A stretch of 64,000 nt of DNA. It comes from Archegozetes longisetosus (Eukaryota > Arthropoda > Arachnida > Sarcoptiformes > Trhypochthoniidae). Every line of letters starts with the position of its first letter. The stretch's first letter is position 1. A program made the position numbers and the translations under genes. Below are positions 22,446-37,700 of this stretch, one piece after another. Where the stretch lies: positions 7,284,238-7,348,237 of the forward strand of contig JAEMBT020000008.1 of NCBI GenBank assembly GCA_018873245.2. The letters run 5' to 3'. A model generated the notes under the pieces. That model worked only from the letters and a program-made list of their open reading frames with translations, ran no database searches and was not told where the DNA came from.

Positions 22446-23390
22446 TCAAGGTAAGACTTTCTAATTATCTATCATTTGCATTCTCTTTTTTCGGTTCACT
22501 TAATTCAAATTTTATTAGGCTTGTTAGACCATTATCAGGATTTTGATTTTGGTTCTCAATTGAGTTCATTGCCGCTACTGGAACTAAGCCGTTCACAGAA
22601 TGACTGATATTCTGATTGTTTGATTTTTGTGGAGAATGCAAAATCCGATAATAAGGTTCATCTACTTCATCACCATTGTTCTGATCATCTCTATGCTCTG
22701 TAATATCCTTCTCTCGTGCCTATTATGCTTCTGGCTCAATAAGATTGTTTGACATAACACGTCTCCTATTAATTTGTGATAATTTACTAAAACTTTATCT
22801 CATTTCTCGTATTAATCAATTGCTTTGTTTGAGTCTGTTTTCTGCTTTAATGATTGTTTGCATAGTTTAGATGTATTCAATCAAATTGGACCCAACTGAA
22901 CCAACAATGTGTTCGACTGCTTTATTACTCCCAGTTGAAAACTTATATGTGCTATCATTTGTTTCAATTCCCAGTCCACGACATGTTACTTCAAATTTTA
23001 GTTTTGATTCTCATGATTAAGAATTTGTCTGACAGGAACGTTATTGAACTGTGTTTTAGACCTGATGTTATACAAGATATCCCGATAAATACGTCTACGA
23101 AAATGGCACTCATTATGCCTTTGAGGCAGTTGCTGAAGACAAATGAGACAAACGGATGCTGACGGGTGTCGGTCAGCGACCTATTTGTTATTTGTCTCAA
23201 ACATATCGTACGACTCAGTGCAATTCTATTGTCATTTGATTTCTTATCATTATTTTTCTTCTTTTGATTATGATCATCCTTTAAATGATTAGAACCACTA
23301 TTTATTTGCTGCTTACTTTTTATGACATCCACTATTTCTCTGTGAGTCAAATCAGCAGATTTATTGGTCCCTAGTAAACAAATCAATTAA
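22446..23390 (-). pseudogene. Unidentified eroded coding region
   Basis: Minus strand. An open frame from a possible acceptor near 23369 to 22991 has C-ending codons (GTC, TTC, AGC, AAC) unlike the surrounding AT-rich DNA. It starts with THREIVDVIKSKQQI, reminiscent of the end of a PDZ domain, followed by an Asn/Lys-rich stretch and a hydrophobic segment. A second frame then runs from about 23006 to 22446 with several stops (RGLGIETNDSTYKFSTG, later EVDEPYYRILHSPQKSNNQ). The last 90 codons are open and preceded by AG, so a terminal exon is possible. No family is identified; either a multi-exon gene with unresolved splicing or a pseudogene. Confidence 0.35.
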
Positions 23391-23399
23391 TTATCTAGA

Positions 23400-26120
23400 G
23401 CGTTTTTACTTTCAACTTGAATTTTAAAACTTGTAAGCAGTACTCAAATAATCCGCAGCAATATATTTTTTTTGGAAAATTTCACTTCTTTCTAAATTTC
23501 ATTAAAAAGACAGATTAAATTTTTCTTAAAATATTGTGTTGCATTATTTGAAATCACACTCAAGAACAAAATACAGATCCCCCGCATCAAACTTGACTAA
23601 ACTTAAATGAATGACTAAATTATTGTTAAAATGTGTAATAAGTTCAGTTTTAGATCGGAATTGAAAGCTTTAACCAGTACTATATCCCATATTATCCCTG
23701 TCTTGATAAATTAGAGACAAAATCTAGTTAACACATTATTTTCGACCAGTTCTGAATAATTAACTAACAATCTAATTTTCGAAAATATCTAAGTTGTATA
23801 TATACTCTAAAGTCGCACAAAATTAGAGCAAAATGTATTCATAACTTTTAATAATCAATACCGCTTCCTATCTACTGTAATCTTCATTAATGATGTGAGC
23901 AATACAAAATATTTAATAAATTGTTTGCTCATTAGCTATTCTGAGTTCATAAAAATCTATTTTATTAGCGATAAAAATATTTCACTTTTAATGAATCTCA
24001 AAATTGATGAAGCCTGTGAACATTTATCATAAATTTCTATATAAAGAACCAAATTGCGTAAAAACTTAATGATTAGACTCAATAGAAATTAATCATCCGT
24101 TTATCAGCAGAATACTCATTGTTATAAAGTTGAACACATTTGATCAGTCTAAACTTCAATGCTAATTTCATTTTATGCAAACTTATTAATCTTATAAATT
24201 TGTATTATAAAAATCTTATTAATATAGGTAAAATGAGCAAATCTTTTTGAGGATCTTTTAAAACTAATAATATATCTCAAGTACAACCTTATTCTTGTAT
24301 CTATTATTATAATAGATTAGACGAAAATTGAACCAATGTTGCTTCTTTTTTAGTGCTTGAAATTCTCAATTGTGTTCATTCACTCAAACCCGGATATAAT
24401 TTGAATAATTTTGGGTACTTCTAAGAAGGTTTCACTCTTTCATTGAAAAATTGGTCTGTGAATTTCACATCTACTATTGATGGAAGCTTCTCTACTTATT
24501 TATTCTCGTTCAATTTGAATTCAACTTTTTGATCCTTTGATCAACTTTTCAAATCTGAATTTTGCTTCAAGGATAATTGCAATCCTTTTTGTAATTTCAA
24601 GAGAGTTTTGTTTGAACTTTCATCAAATGTTTTATAAAAAAATAAAATTTTTTGAGAAATCTTAGCTCATCTGAAAACTACTGTAAAATTGAATATAAGC
24701 AAAATTTAAATTTTTTTCCAAAGTATAAAATGATCTTCTTATTCGTTGAATTTATTTACACAAAATTTTCATTCTAAATGTTGCTATACTTTTTTTCTGA
24801 AGTAAATTTACGAAAAAGTATTTGGACTTAGTTGACTAGAGATAACTACTACTGGAAAGAACTGGTTTCTAAAGCCAAATAGTTAATAGGATATTTTTTC
24901 TAAACCATAATCTCGAGAAAGATTTTATAAAAAATGCAAGAATAACAAGAATAATGAATATCCTTATAGTGATAGCAATCCTCTTTTGCCAATATGATTA
25001 AAATTTGAGTCAATAAGTTTTCTACAAAATTGAGAATTGATCAATATAGCTCTTTTATAAGTTGGCTTGAGTGAGTGAGTACTAAAAAGTTTTTCCTATG
25101 GCTCTGCAAAAATTACAGTTCAAGCATTTCATTGTGTTCATATGACAATAGCCATAATTCATAGAAAAGCCAGAACTCATATTGTTCAGACAGTCCAACA
25201 ATGGTCTATATATAATATTTATTATGCACAACAATAAGCACAAATCATATTTATTTTACTCTTATTATAATGTCTATAACTCATAAAAGAAAAAATTCTT
25301 ATTAGGCTAGAAAAGTATTAGATTTACGAAATAAAATCTAATATGAATTAGATTTAAAAAGCTCTTCATGAGTCACTTAATAGAAAGATAAATTGATTTA
25401 TAAGAACGTTTTGGGAAATAAGATGTATTAGAAGAGATAAAACTTTGTGCTGAGAGACTAGTATTCTGTATTCTCCTATATATTCTCCAATAAATAGCAA
25501 ATGGATTGCGACAAAATTTCGTTAAACTAGAGATAAGAAAATCCAAAGCATTTTTGGTGACCTATTTATTGAGATTAAAAGCTCTAAAAAGCGAGAATAC
25601 ATGAGACGATAGAATCTAACATTGATTAAATTATTAGTCAATTTAATGTCTCGTTAAATCTCTATTTGGCTTATATCTTATTTTGTATGACACAAAAGGT
25701 CTAAATATTTAATCAATACTAATAATAAAATGGCGTTTTTCTTACGCAACTTCAGCTAAATTAAAGCTTAATCCCAAAACTCATGATTGGGCTGTCTCTC
25801 GTGCACAAATATTCTTTACTTTAACAGAAAAAAATGTTTTTATATTAGATTTTGGACTTGTGTCGGAAACATGTTAAAGGACTACTAGTTCTAAAGATGC
25901 TTTTGTAGGTCTTATTTTCTCCACTTTCTCTCAAGAGCCTCTCTCTAGAGCTTTTCTTTAGAGCCTCAATTGCAATTCAATTTATAAAATTATTTTATAA
26001 TATATTTATCATGTCGGAAAAGTGAAACATTAAATAACATAAGTTGGCATTTTTATGTAGCGGATTAGCTGTAACATGAAAAACTATCATTTAATTCTTT
26101 TTCAAGCAATTATTTTATGT

Positions 26121-26155
<35 letters not shown>

Positions 26156-28702
26156 CAAAAAATCTCTTTTTTTAGATTCTTGGAAAAGGAATTAATTTAA
26201 TTGAAAAGTATAATAAAGTACTTCATAAATCATTACTGTGAAAGATTGATGCAATATTACCATATACTACGATATTATATAAGGTTTGACAGCATCGAAT
26301 AAGTTATAAAGTCTAGAGTCAATTTGAATATGATAGAAAGATTTAGGTTTTATATTTAAATTGATCTCAGTCCATTCGACATCTATTGTGTGACCCACAA
26401 TTTTAGCACTTCTGAGAAATGCTTCAAACCAATTTATTCTTTTATGTATGAATTCTCTGAAACTTTTAGTTTTATTTCGTTATCAGTTAGCATGAAATGA
26501 GAGAAGCGACGATAACTGCATAGATGTTGTCGAGAAAGCATTATTATATTCGGCTTGTTATTCACGATCTAACAAGAATTCTCTTTTGAAACATTAATAA
26601 AATACTTTTTCTTCAATATTTCGCGGGTATATAAGATATTTTATTCTGGTTCAATCCGAATTAGATATCATGTTAATTCAAAAGCTTTTCTTATATGATT
26701 CATTTTTGAGAAATTAAATATGAGTTCCATGGTAAAAGCTAAAAGAAGCTGAGATCATAGTTTGAGCTCTCAAATTCTGCAATAGATTTGAATGAATTGG
26801 TTCTTATGCTGAAAACCACATAGAGTGGGGGAAAAGGAAAGAAGGGTTACGCAAAAGCTAAGCTTATTTATTATAATAGTTGTTTTCTATGCTTCTGGTT
26901 GACATTAAACTGAATTACATTTGCACTAAAAGCATGATGCTCGCACCAGTTAGAGTCAAGTCGAATACTTATGCTTTCGATAACTATTGAATCAGAAGTT
27001 TCAGAAGTGTTCCATGTGTTCTGTGCAGTCAACTTTTTGTATTGTTTTGTTTGTATTAAAATGATCTAATCAAATGATTAGACTTTTGACTTTGGAAGCA
27101 GAGAAAAGTAAACATCTAATTCTAAATATTTGATGTTTACTCTAATCTTTTCAATATGTAACATGAGATGAGATAAATAAAATGTTAAGTTTTTATTCTA
27201 ACTTTGGTACATTGGAGAATATCTGAAACTTTGATTTGTTATCTCAGTCTTCTTTTGTGATAGGTTATTTAAATTTACATAACAACAACTTTAAAAGATT
27301 TTGCTTCGACTCTTGAAACGCTATTAAAAAGAGATTTATAATTGATTTTCTATTCTTAAGTGAAAATATATAGACTAGAGCTCAAGCAGATAGTCATTTG
27401 TCTGATTTGTATTTACATGAATTTTTTTTCTTCATTTCAATAGCACTTCTTTTTCTGCCAAATTCTATATTCTCATTCTTCAATTTTTTGCTAAACTCTT
27501 ATTTTCTTCTTAGAGGTGCTCAAACTGCAATTACATAAAAACTTTTAGAAAATTGATTCTTATTTATCACATAGACTGTCAATTCAATGCTTCCAGAATA
27601 AAGTATTCTTTAAATCGTTTTCTACTTCTCTTTCTTTCAATTTAACTCTAGACACAAAACTAGTCTATTGTTCTACAAAATTGAGAAAAGTTCTCAACAA
27701 ATTCCGAAAAAATGTTCAATTTGCTAAGAATAGAAATTAGAGTTGAAAGTCAATTAAATTTGACAGAAATTTAATGAACAAATAGTTTTGTACTCTAATT
27801 GAAAACTACCAATACTTAGGTACGAGGTGCTAAAACAAATAAATGGTAATTGCGTTTGCAAATAGACTTATTATTTACGAATAAATTATGACATGCTCTC
27901 TATTAGTGAAAGTTAATTAAATAGCTTGGGTTTAAATTGCACCCGAGATCTCAAACATGATCAGTATTTGATAGACTTTACATGAAACGGCAAGTGAGGA
28001 ATGCATTGATATTCGGTATAAGAAAGAACTATCAAATAACTAGTGAGTTGCGCTTCACGTTGATCTCTCAGAGCGCAAGTTTGCGATCAATGATCATCTA
28101 TTACAAAGAGCTCCTAGTCATAGCTTTTTATTTACATCAAGCATAAAACATTTGTACTTTTCAACTGGATACTTTTCAACTGGTTTTCACTTTGCAACTG
28201 TTTTTCATCCTCTATTGTTTGACAATTAATTTCAAAGTTATCGAAAAGTATTGTCAACATATCTGTGGAAACAATTTTTACTTCATAGTAGAGTTTTGTG
28301 TAATAGCAAAAAGTAGTTTTTGTTCGCAATCCATTAATTGTCGCTCCTGTTTGTTATGTTTACTTGAAATTGTTGATAAGAATTATAACACGTGTGTTTA
28401 CATCATATTTATTTGACACATAATTGTATTCGCAGTGCTATTAATGTTTTGAAAATCTCTAAAGAAAATAACTCATTTTTTGTGTAGGACTTCAATAAAG
28501 TCGAGAGAGAAACTGAAGGAAATAACACTTACGTGAAAGCATTAATGTTGTGCAGGAAAAATTCATTTTTATTTTATATATCACTTTAGAGCCGGCTTTG
28601 TTTTGAGAACAAGCCATAGCTTTTAATGAAAAGTGAAATAACTGTTGTTCGTGCATAGTTTTTTCGCTTAAAGAATATTCCGTGCATAGCTTTTGATGAC
28701 AA
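23400..28702. other. Gene-free stretch with a CT microsatellite
   Basis: No exon recognised on either strand. A (CT)n run lies at about 26125-26152. It contains the promoter of the following gene by position. Confidence 0.4.
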
Positions 28703-31700
28703 ATGCCTTTATTAAAAAGTTGCTGCTGTTTTAAATCTATAAGGAGTGGCAGTTTTGCCAGCGCTATTTATACTATGGTATGATATCTTCTCACGAACAA
28801 TACTTTTCTTAACTTTTTTATAAGATTTTACTAATACAAATGCTCTCAAACCACTTGACTTTTCTTAGAAAAGCCTTTTTTTCGTTGAGTTGACATTTCA
28901 TTAGGAATTTCCATATATTGGATGTATAGTCGATTTTGTAATACAAGTATTGATTTTCATTATATTTTTATGAGGTTATCAATGCGCACATATTAGCTTT
29001 TATTAAGCATTGTTCTGACAATTATACAATTATTTTAGTAATACCAAATTATTTATGGCACTTATTAGAGATACAGAAATTGTCATCATGAGATAATTAA
29101 TTGATTCAGAAATATTTATTTTATCCAGAGAATAGCAATAGTCGCAATCATAGTATTCATATCGATAATTCTATATTTATTTAATAGAAAAGCTAATTAA
29201 TTGAGGATTTTTAATAGTTTCATATTTGTTGAGAATAGTAACAGGATATAAGAACAGAGTTTTCTAAGTTTTAAAACTTTAATTAAAAAAGTAATTATGC
29301 TTTTGGTAAGAATAGCATAAAAAACAATTTTGAGCAATTTTGGTCCCATGGTAGCTATTTTCAAACGAATAAAAGTATAACTTTTACATTGAAAAGTTGG
29401 GAAAAATTCAAGAAGAACTTTAAATTATTACTCAGTATCCCGAGCAAATAGTCTAAAAATATTTGATTAAAGCTTTTAATGATTGAAAATTATAACTCAA
29501 TGTTTTGTTTCTCTTCCTAAATAAAGGTATTTTATGTGATAGTAATGACTGCGTCTACGTTTCATATCCACACTGTTTATAATCAAATAGGTAATTATGA
29601 TCTTATTAGTAGCTCACTAGACTCACAAGAAAATAATCAATTTTTCTTAATTTATTTCTGAGTACTTTTATAACTTAAATATCTATGAACAACGTTTGGA
29701 AAGCTTTATATTTTGAAACACAAATCGACGAAAACTATCCAGGAATCTAGTCCATCAATAATTATGTTAGACCTCGTTCGTTAGATCATTATTAGGAACA
29801 TTTGATAGCTATTAAAGTTATCATTAATTTTTGATAATCGTTTTAGATTTGAATAGCATTAGCAGAAATTAGTTTGACAACAAAAACATTCAATCAATAG
29901 GAAAAATGTTGAGTAACATCTAGGAGATTTTATATAAGCTTTTAAAAGAATGCGCATTTAGAAAATCTTTTTAAAATTTTTGAAAATGTAAGCGCGTTCA
30001 ACAATATTTGAGTGTCGAGCACATCTGAAAGTTAAGGAAGCTCACAGCATGTGATTCAAAAGACATTAAGACAAAAAGGAATTCATATAAATAATCTTAA
30101 TCCTTGAAATTCCACAGAGATCTTGGTATTCACTCTAGTGCTGGTCTGTTTGTCAGCAGTAATGGTAATCACGTCTATTCTTCTTCTAATTGGTCTTTGT
30201 GCTGTAAGTGCTTTTTGCTTGGACCCAACTACCCTAACATTGTCGCTCATAACTCTTGTCGACTGTTAACTAACGAAAATGCGATTATCTTTCAGTAATC
30301 TTTTTCCATTTTGCACTTAATATTAGGTTTATTTGATTAGCAAAACCCAGTAGTTTCTTATATAATTTATCATTTAATTGATTCGCACAACTAGTCCTTC
30401 TCTATTCCAAACAAAACTTTGATCCATGTGATCAATTTAGACTTTTGAAGGCTTCGTGATTAAAGACTTTCACAGCCAACTGTTAATATTTGCTAATATA
30501 AGCTTAGATTTGAGCTCAAATTACTGTGCATTAAATTTAGTTTGACTTTGCTTTATGTCAGAGTCATTCTTGTTAATATCCAGCATAGAAAGAGTCACGT
30601 ACTAAGAGTGATGACGATTAATACTACATGTTTAGACTAATAAGACTAAAGTTTCTACTATTCTGTAGCCTTCAGCTTATAAATATTCCTTAAATGTCTC
30701 CTAAAATTATTCTTGTAGTTCTTTGCACATGAATTCCGGTTTCCTTTCTAAAAGAAAGTTCTTTAGTCTGAATAATATTCTTTAGTCTGAATAATATTCT
30801 TTAGTCTAAATAATATTGTTTTATACCCACTAATTAGAAAAGTTGTGAGAAATAAAAAACAAAAGCGTATAAGCAAGATTTCTTTGACATGATCTAATAC
30901 AGATGTAATAAGATTTCTTAAACTTTAGTCTTGCTCTAGAGAAAGTTTGACTGTTTTTGATGTTTATGTCAAGGACTTATGCTAGTAGTATACAACAATT
31001 TGGTGATCAGATTATTTACAAATACTTTATTTTTGTTTTGCCAAATCCATCCGAAACGAACGGTAAACAAATTGCAATGACGTAAAAACGACTACTTAAC
31101 AGAATAACAGAATTTGTTTCTGTGTTTCATTTGTACTTGCATTAGTACAATTAAAAGATTGATATCATTTTGGTATTGTTGTTATTTTCTTTTTTCAATA
31201 GATAATTAGTGCATATAAAAGCTATTAAAAGCCTTTGAAATCTGTTTTACTATAAATCTGATTGAAATATCTGTTTGCAATCATTTATTAGTTTAATTCT
31301 TCAATTAGATGTTTTGAACCACTAAAACTAAGTATTTTTTACTGAGATATCTCAAGGAATCATTCAATAATTAATCATTGTTGGCCTTACGCACATTGAC
31401 ACCGCGAATGAGATCTCGAAGCAAAATCATTGCGATCATTCGCACAAACCCATAGTAATTGTTTCGGTAAAATTAAAAATACATTATTAAGAACAGATTG
31501 AGAGAAAGCCTTTTATTGTATGTTTTCACTGAACTCAAAGTGAATACCACAACAGTCTTTGTCTGCAGAAGTAGCGTTTGTTTGCGTTCAAGTGATTACA
31601 TTGGCAGCATTCAACTCTTCAGTTTTTATTCTATTGCTATCAATCCATTATATGCTATTATTTCTGAAGATTTATCTCAAACAAGAGATTTTTGAATTGG

Positions 31701-34700
31701 TTTTAAATTTGATTATGAAAGGAAATGTTGATTCTCAAGTTCAATTATAATTCCCTGGAGAGCATGTCATTCGAGATATTTTTAAACAAATAGTTAAGAT
31801 TTAGATTTTAATCAAATTAATTTATTCTGTGGTTGAAAAGCCATTAATTCATAAAACATTAATTACAGACTAGTAAAGAAGCCTCTCAACTAAAGCTAAT
31901 CCCATGTTCAGTACCTCACTTCTCAAGATAGTAACACCTTTGATCGCTCACTATTAATTCTACAAAGTATCAGTTCATTTAAGAGTGTTACACATTAAAA
32001 GTTACTGAAAATAAATGACAAAATATTCGAGACCCTACACAGATACTAAAACTTACATAGATATTTGAAAACTTGTAGCTTCGCGTGATTTTGTCTAGCC
32101 ACTAGTCCAACAAGACTTGAAATTTTATAATTAAAAGCTTGTTTCTGTAAAATGGTTCAGTTCACATTACAATAAATTGGAAACTTGATTGAAAAATCAT
32201 TAGTCACTTGCATCAATTTATTGAGAGCTTGAAAATGAAATTTTTGAGGAGATAGGAAGGTAATCTGAAGTGAATCTGCAGCTTAGTTTACTAACAATTC
32301 AAAAGTAATACGATTATATGAAGAATAGATATACATCCACAAACCTAACTAACGGTTTCCATCACTAATTAGTTACCAAAATCCATTATAAGTAAGATTC
32401 ACGATCTAGTTTATATTGAGATATGATTTTATGCTCCGTGTGATCTCCTTAGAGAACTTTGTCATCCATTAGTCCTATGATAGCATTAATTAAGTAAATA
32501 AGCTTTCGACGTGAGATAAGTCAAAACTTTTCTCAGTGCAAGATTGTAAGACATTATAAAATTGCAAACTTTTAAATTTCACTTTTCATCTTGAGTAAGG
32601 AGTTCTAGTGACAATTTAAATAATTCACTGAAGATTTGAAGTTTTGAGGAAAAGGTTTTTGAGACTTGATTTTAAAATTAAGCTCTATTTGAAATTTATA
32701 GCAGAACTATTGAATGTATTTAAATAAGTATTGAAAGGACGGAATGCATAGGACTGAAACCTAAAAAGTTCTTATTAAGCAGTTAACAAGAATATTGAAG
32801 CATTACGAATACTTGATCCGTTTACTTCTCATAAATTTTATTTATGGCCTGAAATTTTTATATTAGCAGATCCACACAAATATTCAGCTGCTAGCAACGA
32901 AGAAACCTTTAATATTTGTTATGAGTCTTACAACTAATTTATGAATGAAATGCATATGAGCAAAAGCTTTGAGCATATGGGCTAAAAATTTGCGAACTTC
33001 TTTCAACATTAACTTATATTCTAGACTAATTCCCAGCTTAAGTTCAGGATTTATATCTCTTTAGAAAAATATTGCACATTCTAGGAATTATGAAAGTAGA
33101 AATTTTTACAATTTCATATCAAAACTATAAATGAGCTCAAAATTCGAGCATTGCCTGAGCCCAGCAAGTGCCTGAGCCCAGCAAGTTTTAGTTCTATAAG
33201 GTTTACAATCTGATGAAAATTTTATTTTATAATGTTTCTATTTTATGCTTGTATGATATCCTTAACTTCTACAATGGATCATTATTAATAGGCTTTGTTA
33301 CTTAATTAAAGTAGATGGCAATTTCACTATTTTCACTTTAAGATAAACCACTTATAATCATTTCTTCTATTGCAAGTTATTTGTGAATTGCTCAACTTTT
33401 AGATAAAGACTTATGTACTAAATCGATGTGACTATATAAAAATAGTTGCGCTTTTAAACCAATCTAATAACTTATTTATTCTCGTCATAAATACTGATTT
33501 TGATCAATTCTACTCAAATATTGTATTGATTCCTCAGCTTAATGATAGACTGCTAAGATTTTGTAGTATAAAATCATCTTCATTGACAACATTAATAATA
33601 CCTAACGCCTTGAAAACTGTCAAAATTATGACTTGATTTTCTATTTTCTCATTTTTTAAACAAAATTCAAGAGTGACCTCATTCTCGATACTAAGCATTA
33701 TAAATAATGACGTCTTCTCAGCATTAAGAATACGTAAGATTGAAAAACACTATAGACAAAAATATTATGACAAATAGCTTCAAATATTAGAATCGATTTA
33801 TTTTTCGATTTGAGCAAAATTATATAATAAATCAAAACTTTTCAAACCTTTTCAAACCTTTTCAAACCTTTTCCTAGTAATAGATCTAATTTATCTTAAG
33901 CAAAGATTAATTGATTTATAATTAAACGAGTGCTTCAATTAAGCAAATGTTGTTTATGTTTTAAAACTATTGAATGTGTTGTCACGATTAATAGAGTAAG
34001 TGAATTTGAATTACTTAATAATTAAACACGTTTCCCATAGTTTAAAGTTATCAAACTTTGATAATGTCTAGAAAGATATTCTAAATCATATATGAGAGCT
34101 CAATGAGTCTAAACTTGTCATAACTTTCAAGTGCTAATTGCTTTAAATTTTGTCAAAAGCATCAAACTTATTCAATTTTAACGATGATTTGCAACTCTTC
34201 CCCATTGGCTAAGTGCTATAAAGTCCTATCTCTAATATTATTACAGTTGAATATTAAACCTTATAGCACTCATCCGACAATTTTTGTTTGTGCAAATCAT
34301 TTTCTTTTTAGTTCTTCTCTCGTTACAATTATAAAGTTTAGTTTGGCTTCGATTTTGATATCTCACTTTTGAAGCATTTTTAAGTTCAAAATATCATATT
34401 CACTCATATTTTTCATATGATCAAATTTGAATCTAATAGAAAATATTTCTATGTCTCTAATAGATTACAGTTTGCAATTTCAAAGATTATATTTGAAATA
34501 GGATTTTGGTATTCTCGTATCAGTTAAATCTGAAAGGCTTTCATCTATCGATCCTTTCATATTGGTCTTTTCAAATATTTGTATCAGGTTCCATCAGAAT
34601 AGAATCTTTTGTCAGTAAAAATGTTATCGGCATTCCTCCAATTTTAACATAAAAGATAGCGTAAGCAACTGTGCTTTGAGACAGGGATGCCAACTCTCTA

Positions 34701-37700
34701 GCTTTGAAACAAAGTCTTCAGCCTCCAACACAGTTGCAAAGCTGCAGACTAAAATGTTATCTTTTGATCCCCTTCGACTTTAACCTTATTGAAAATAATT
34801 TTCAAAAATTATTCTAGGGTTCCCCTTTAAAATTTGTCTTCAGTCTTCATTTGATAAAGTATAAGCATCCTACTTAGAGATAAAAGCATTGGCGAAAATA
34901 GGGTTTAAGATTGAACTCCTACGAATCTTAGTCTAGAAACATAAAAGCTTGAGATCCTTAGCATTGATATAAAAGTATCTCATGTAATTTTAGTTTTAAA
35001 GGTTGCTTTTAAAAACAGAAATTGTAAAGATAGAAAAGTAAAAATTGCCATCCTTTCTTTATATATCGATTACTGCCTCAAACGCATACTACAAATCCAA
35101 ATTAAAAACTGAAAAGTTTTTTCTCGTCACTGGATTGAATCATGTTTATCAACATCGAATGTTCTGGAAAACTAGTGAGCTTCGTATTAAATACAACTTA
35201 CGAACTCCGAAAGTGAATGCTCAAAGTACTACCACATATCTAAATACATATTAGTTCTGCTTTTGATCGATTATACAAATGTTTTATCTATAATAAAAAT
35301 CCACTATCAGTACAACTGTCACCACGCTTCTAGTGTTCATAAAAGTCGAATATAAGTAGAAATTGACAAACATTCCATCAACCCATTATCTATTTTGATG
35401 AATAGATAGTTTATTAATAGGTAAAAATTTATTTCTACTTATAGTCATTCGATATTTAGCAAAAATTCTCATAAATCTAACTCCTAGTGCTTTAACCAGT
35501 ACTTCAAAGCAGACCCACAAGATAGCCTTCAATACCGTACTAACGGTTGTTTGTATACAACATTGACACGTTCCTAAACTTTTGTTTGAAATAAAATATA
35601 CTATACTAAATCTTATTTGTTCATTTTCTGACCTTTTATCGATTAAGCAAATCTATTAATCTGTTGACGACTTCAATTTATCTAATTTTGTTTTTAGTTT
35701 ATATAGAATAGAAAAACACTTGTCAATAAAATAAGAAATTGTCGATCCTAGTCACAAGAGAGTATATGATACATCATCAAAGCAAACACGTTCTATTATT
35801 TGAGGCTGAATGTGTCGCAAACTTTATTTCATCTCAACTTTCAATCTCTTTCAATTGATTTATGATTAAGTTTGTTTTTTCATTTATAGGTAGCAACCTT
35901 ATTTGTGATAATTACTCTGCACTATAAATATTTATAATTATTTTTTACAGTCTGAATCCCTCTTAAATGAGATAGAGAATAATTTTATTTATAAAAATGC
36001 GTAAATTCTAATCTAAATTGAACCTTAATTTAGAAATTTAAGATTAAACTTGGCAATTTCCAGAATGTTAGCCTAAAACATCTTTAATTTTTAAAATATG
36101 TTTTATTTTTAGCTAGAGTTTCAAACTTTTCACAAAAAACTACTAGTGTAAAAAAGAAAGTTTCTAGAAAATTTCCATCATTAATACGACCTCAATATCT
36201 CAATAATATGGGTAATGATCCTATGCGAACGTAATTCTATAGCTGTAAAAATGATCAATAATTATGTTCACATAAAGGTCATTAGAAATATATTTAAACG
36301 AAATAAGATTACAAACAGAGCGAAATTAGTTCTTTGATAGTCGACTTATATTTTAAAAACTTGAACATTTGGATTTATCATGAAATCTTAGTCTTTATAC
36401 AGTCCAAACCCGCATAAAACTCACATCAAACTGTTATAAAAAAAATTTTCAAGTTTGATAAAAAAGAATCAAAAAGTCAAACACCATAACTATCAAATAT
36501 TTTATCTAAAACTAGGACAATGGCCAGTTGTTTGTTCCATGGATGGTTACTATATCTCTGACCACTCTCTCTGACGTGCTCTTATCCATATATCTTCTCT
36601 ATCATTCTGTGAGTATTTTTCATCTTTACAGAAAAGCTAGAAAATAAATCGATTATTTAAGACAAAAAATACTGCACAAGTTTCTTAAAAAATAGAAAAC
36701 TATGAGGCTTGCAAAATCAATTTCTGATATGTTACTAGTACTTGAACTGCTTTTTGGTTGTGTATTTTTTACAGGTATTAAGTTTTTTTCAGTAACAACT
36801 TCAATGACAATCTCAATGCATTAGTTGAAATAATAAAAAGTAAACTTTGAACGACTTCCTTATTATTAGATACTTAGTTCTTGACCTTTTATGGTGACTG
36901 AAATTATATCTTTCAACTGATACTCTTAATGTAAGAATAACGGTATTGCGCGAATAGCTGGGTTTTAGAACTAATCAAATGTTTATAAAGAATAGATACT
37001 AAGACTGCACTACAATTATTTCAAACAACAACAATAATAAGTTAACTTCTGCTGGAAAATGAGATTCTTAACTATGGCTTCAGTTATCTCTTAACATAAA
37101 AGTTAATAAATAAAATTTGTTTCTCATATAAAAACACATTGAATGTAAGAAATTAGAGTTAAATCATTTTTATTATGTTGAGCACTAGAAATTATACGAA
37201 AGTTTCAGTAGTAGTAATAAATTGTTATGTTTATTCTTGTAATAATACCCAAAAATCACTTGCTTGAATTGAGTTTGCTGATTCAAGTTCTTAAATGATT
37301 AAATTGAATGCTCTTACAATCTTAATAATTCAAACAATATGAGAACTGTACTAGATTCTCCTATATAGAACTACTGTACTAGATTCTCCTATCTAGAACT
37401 ACTGTACTAAATAGAAATAATTTCAAATTAGTATTTATTAATACCTCTGCTAATCAATTTGATGAATAAAATTTTCTAAAGAGTTTATTCCAGATAATAC
37501 TAATCCTAAAGAAAACATAAATTATCCCAAAGGTTAACAGATATGTCAAATACATAAGAACTGCATTGAAAGTAAAAAATAGAAATAACTTCTATATATC
37601 TTGTAAACATATTTTTCTCTGACTAATCCTTGGATAAGAAGGACACATATCTAGATTATAATACTTCAGGTGATTCTTTGCATTCAAGTAGATTGAATTT

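Noticed and set aside
26125..26152. (CT)n run as a possible promoter element
   Set aside because: Ordinary microsatellite with no gene start nearby.
31498..31750. Hydrophobic open frames inside intron 3 of the four-span gene
   Set aside because: No good acceptor/donor pair and the flanking exons already join in phase without it.
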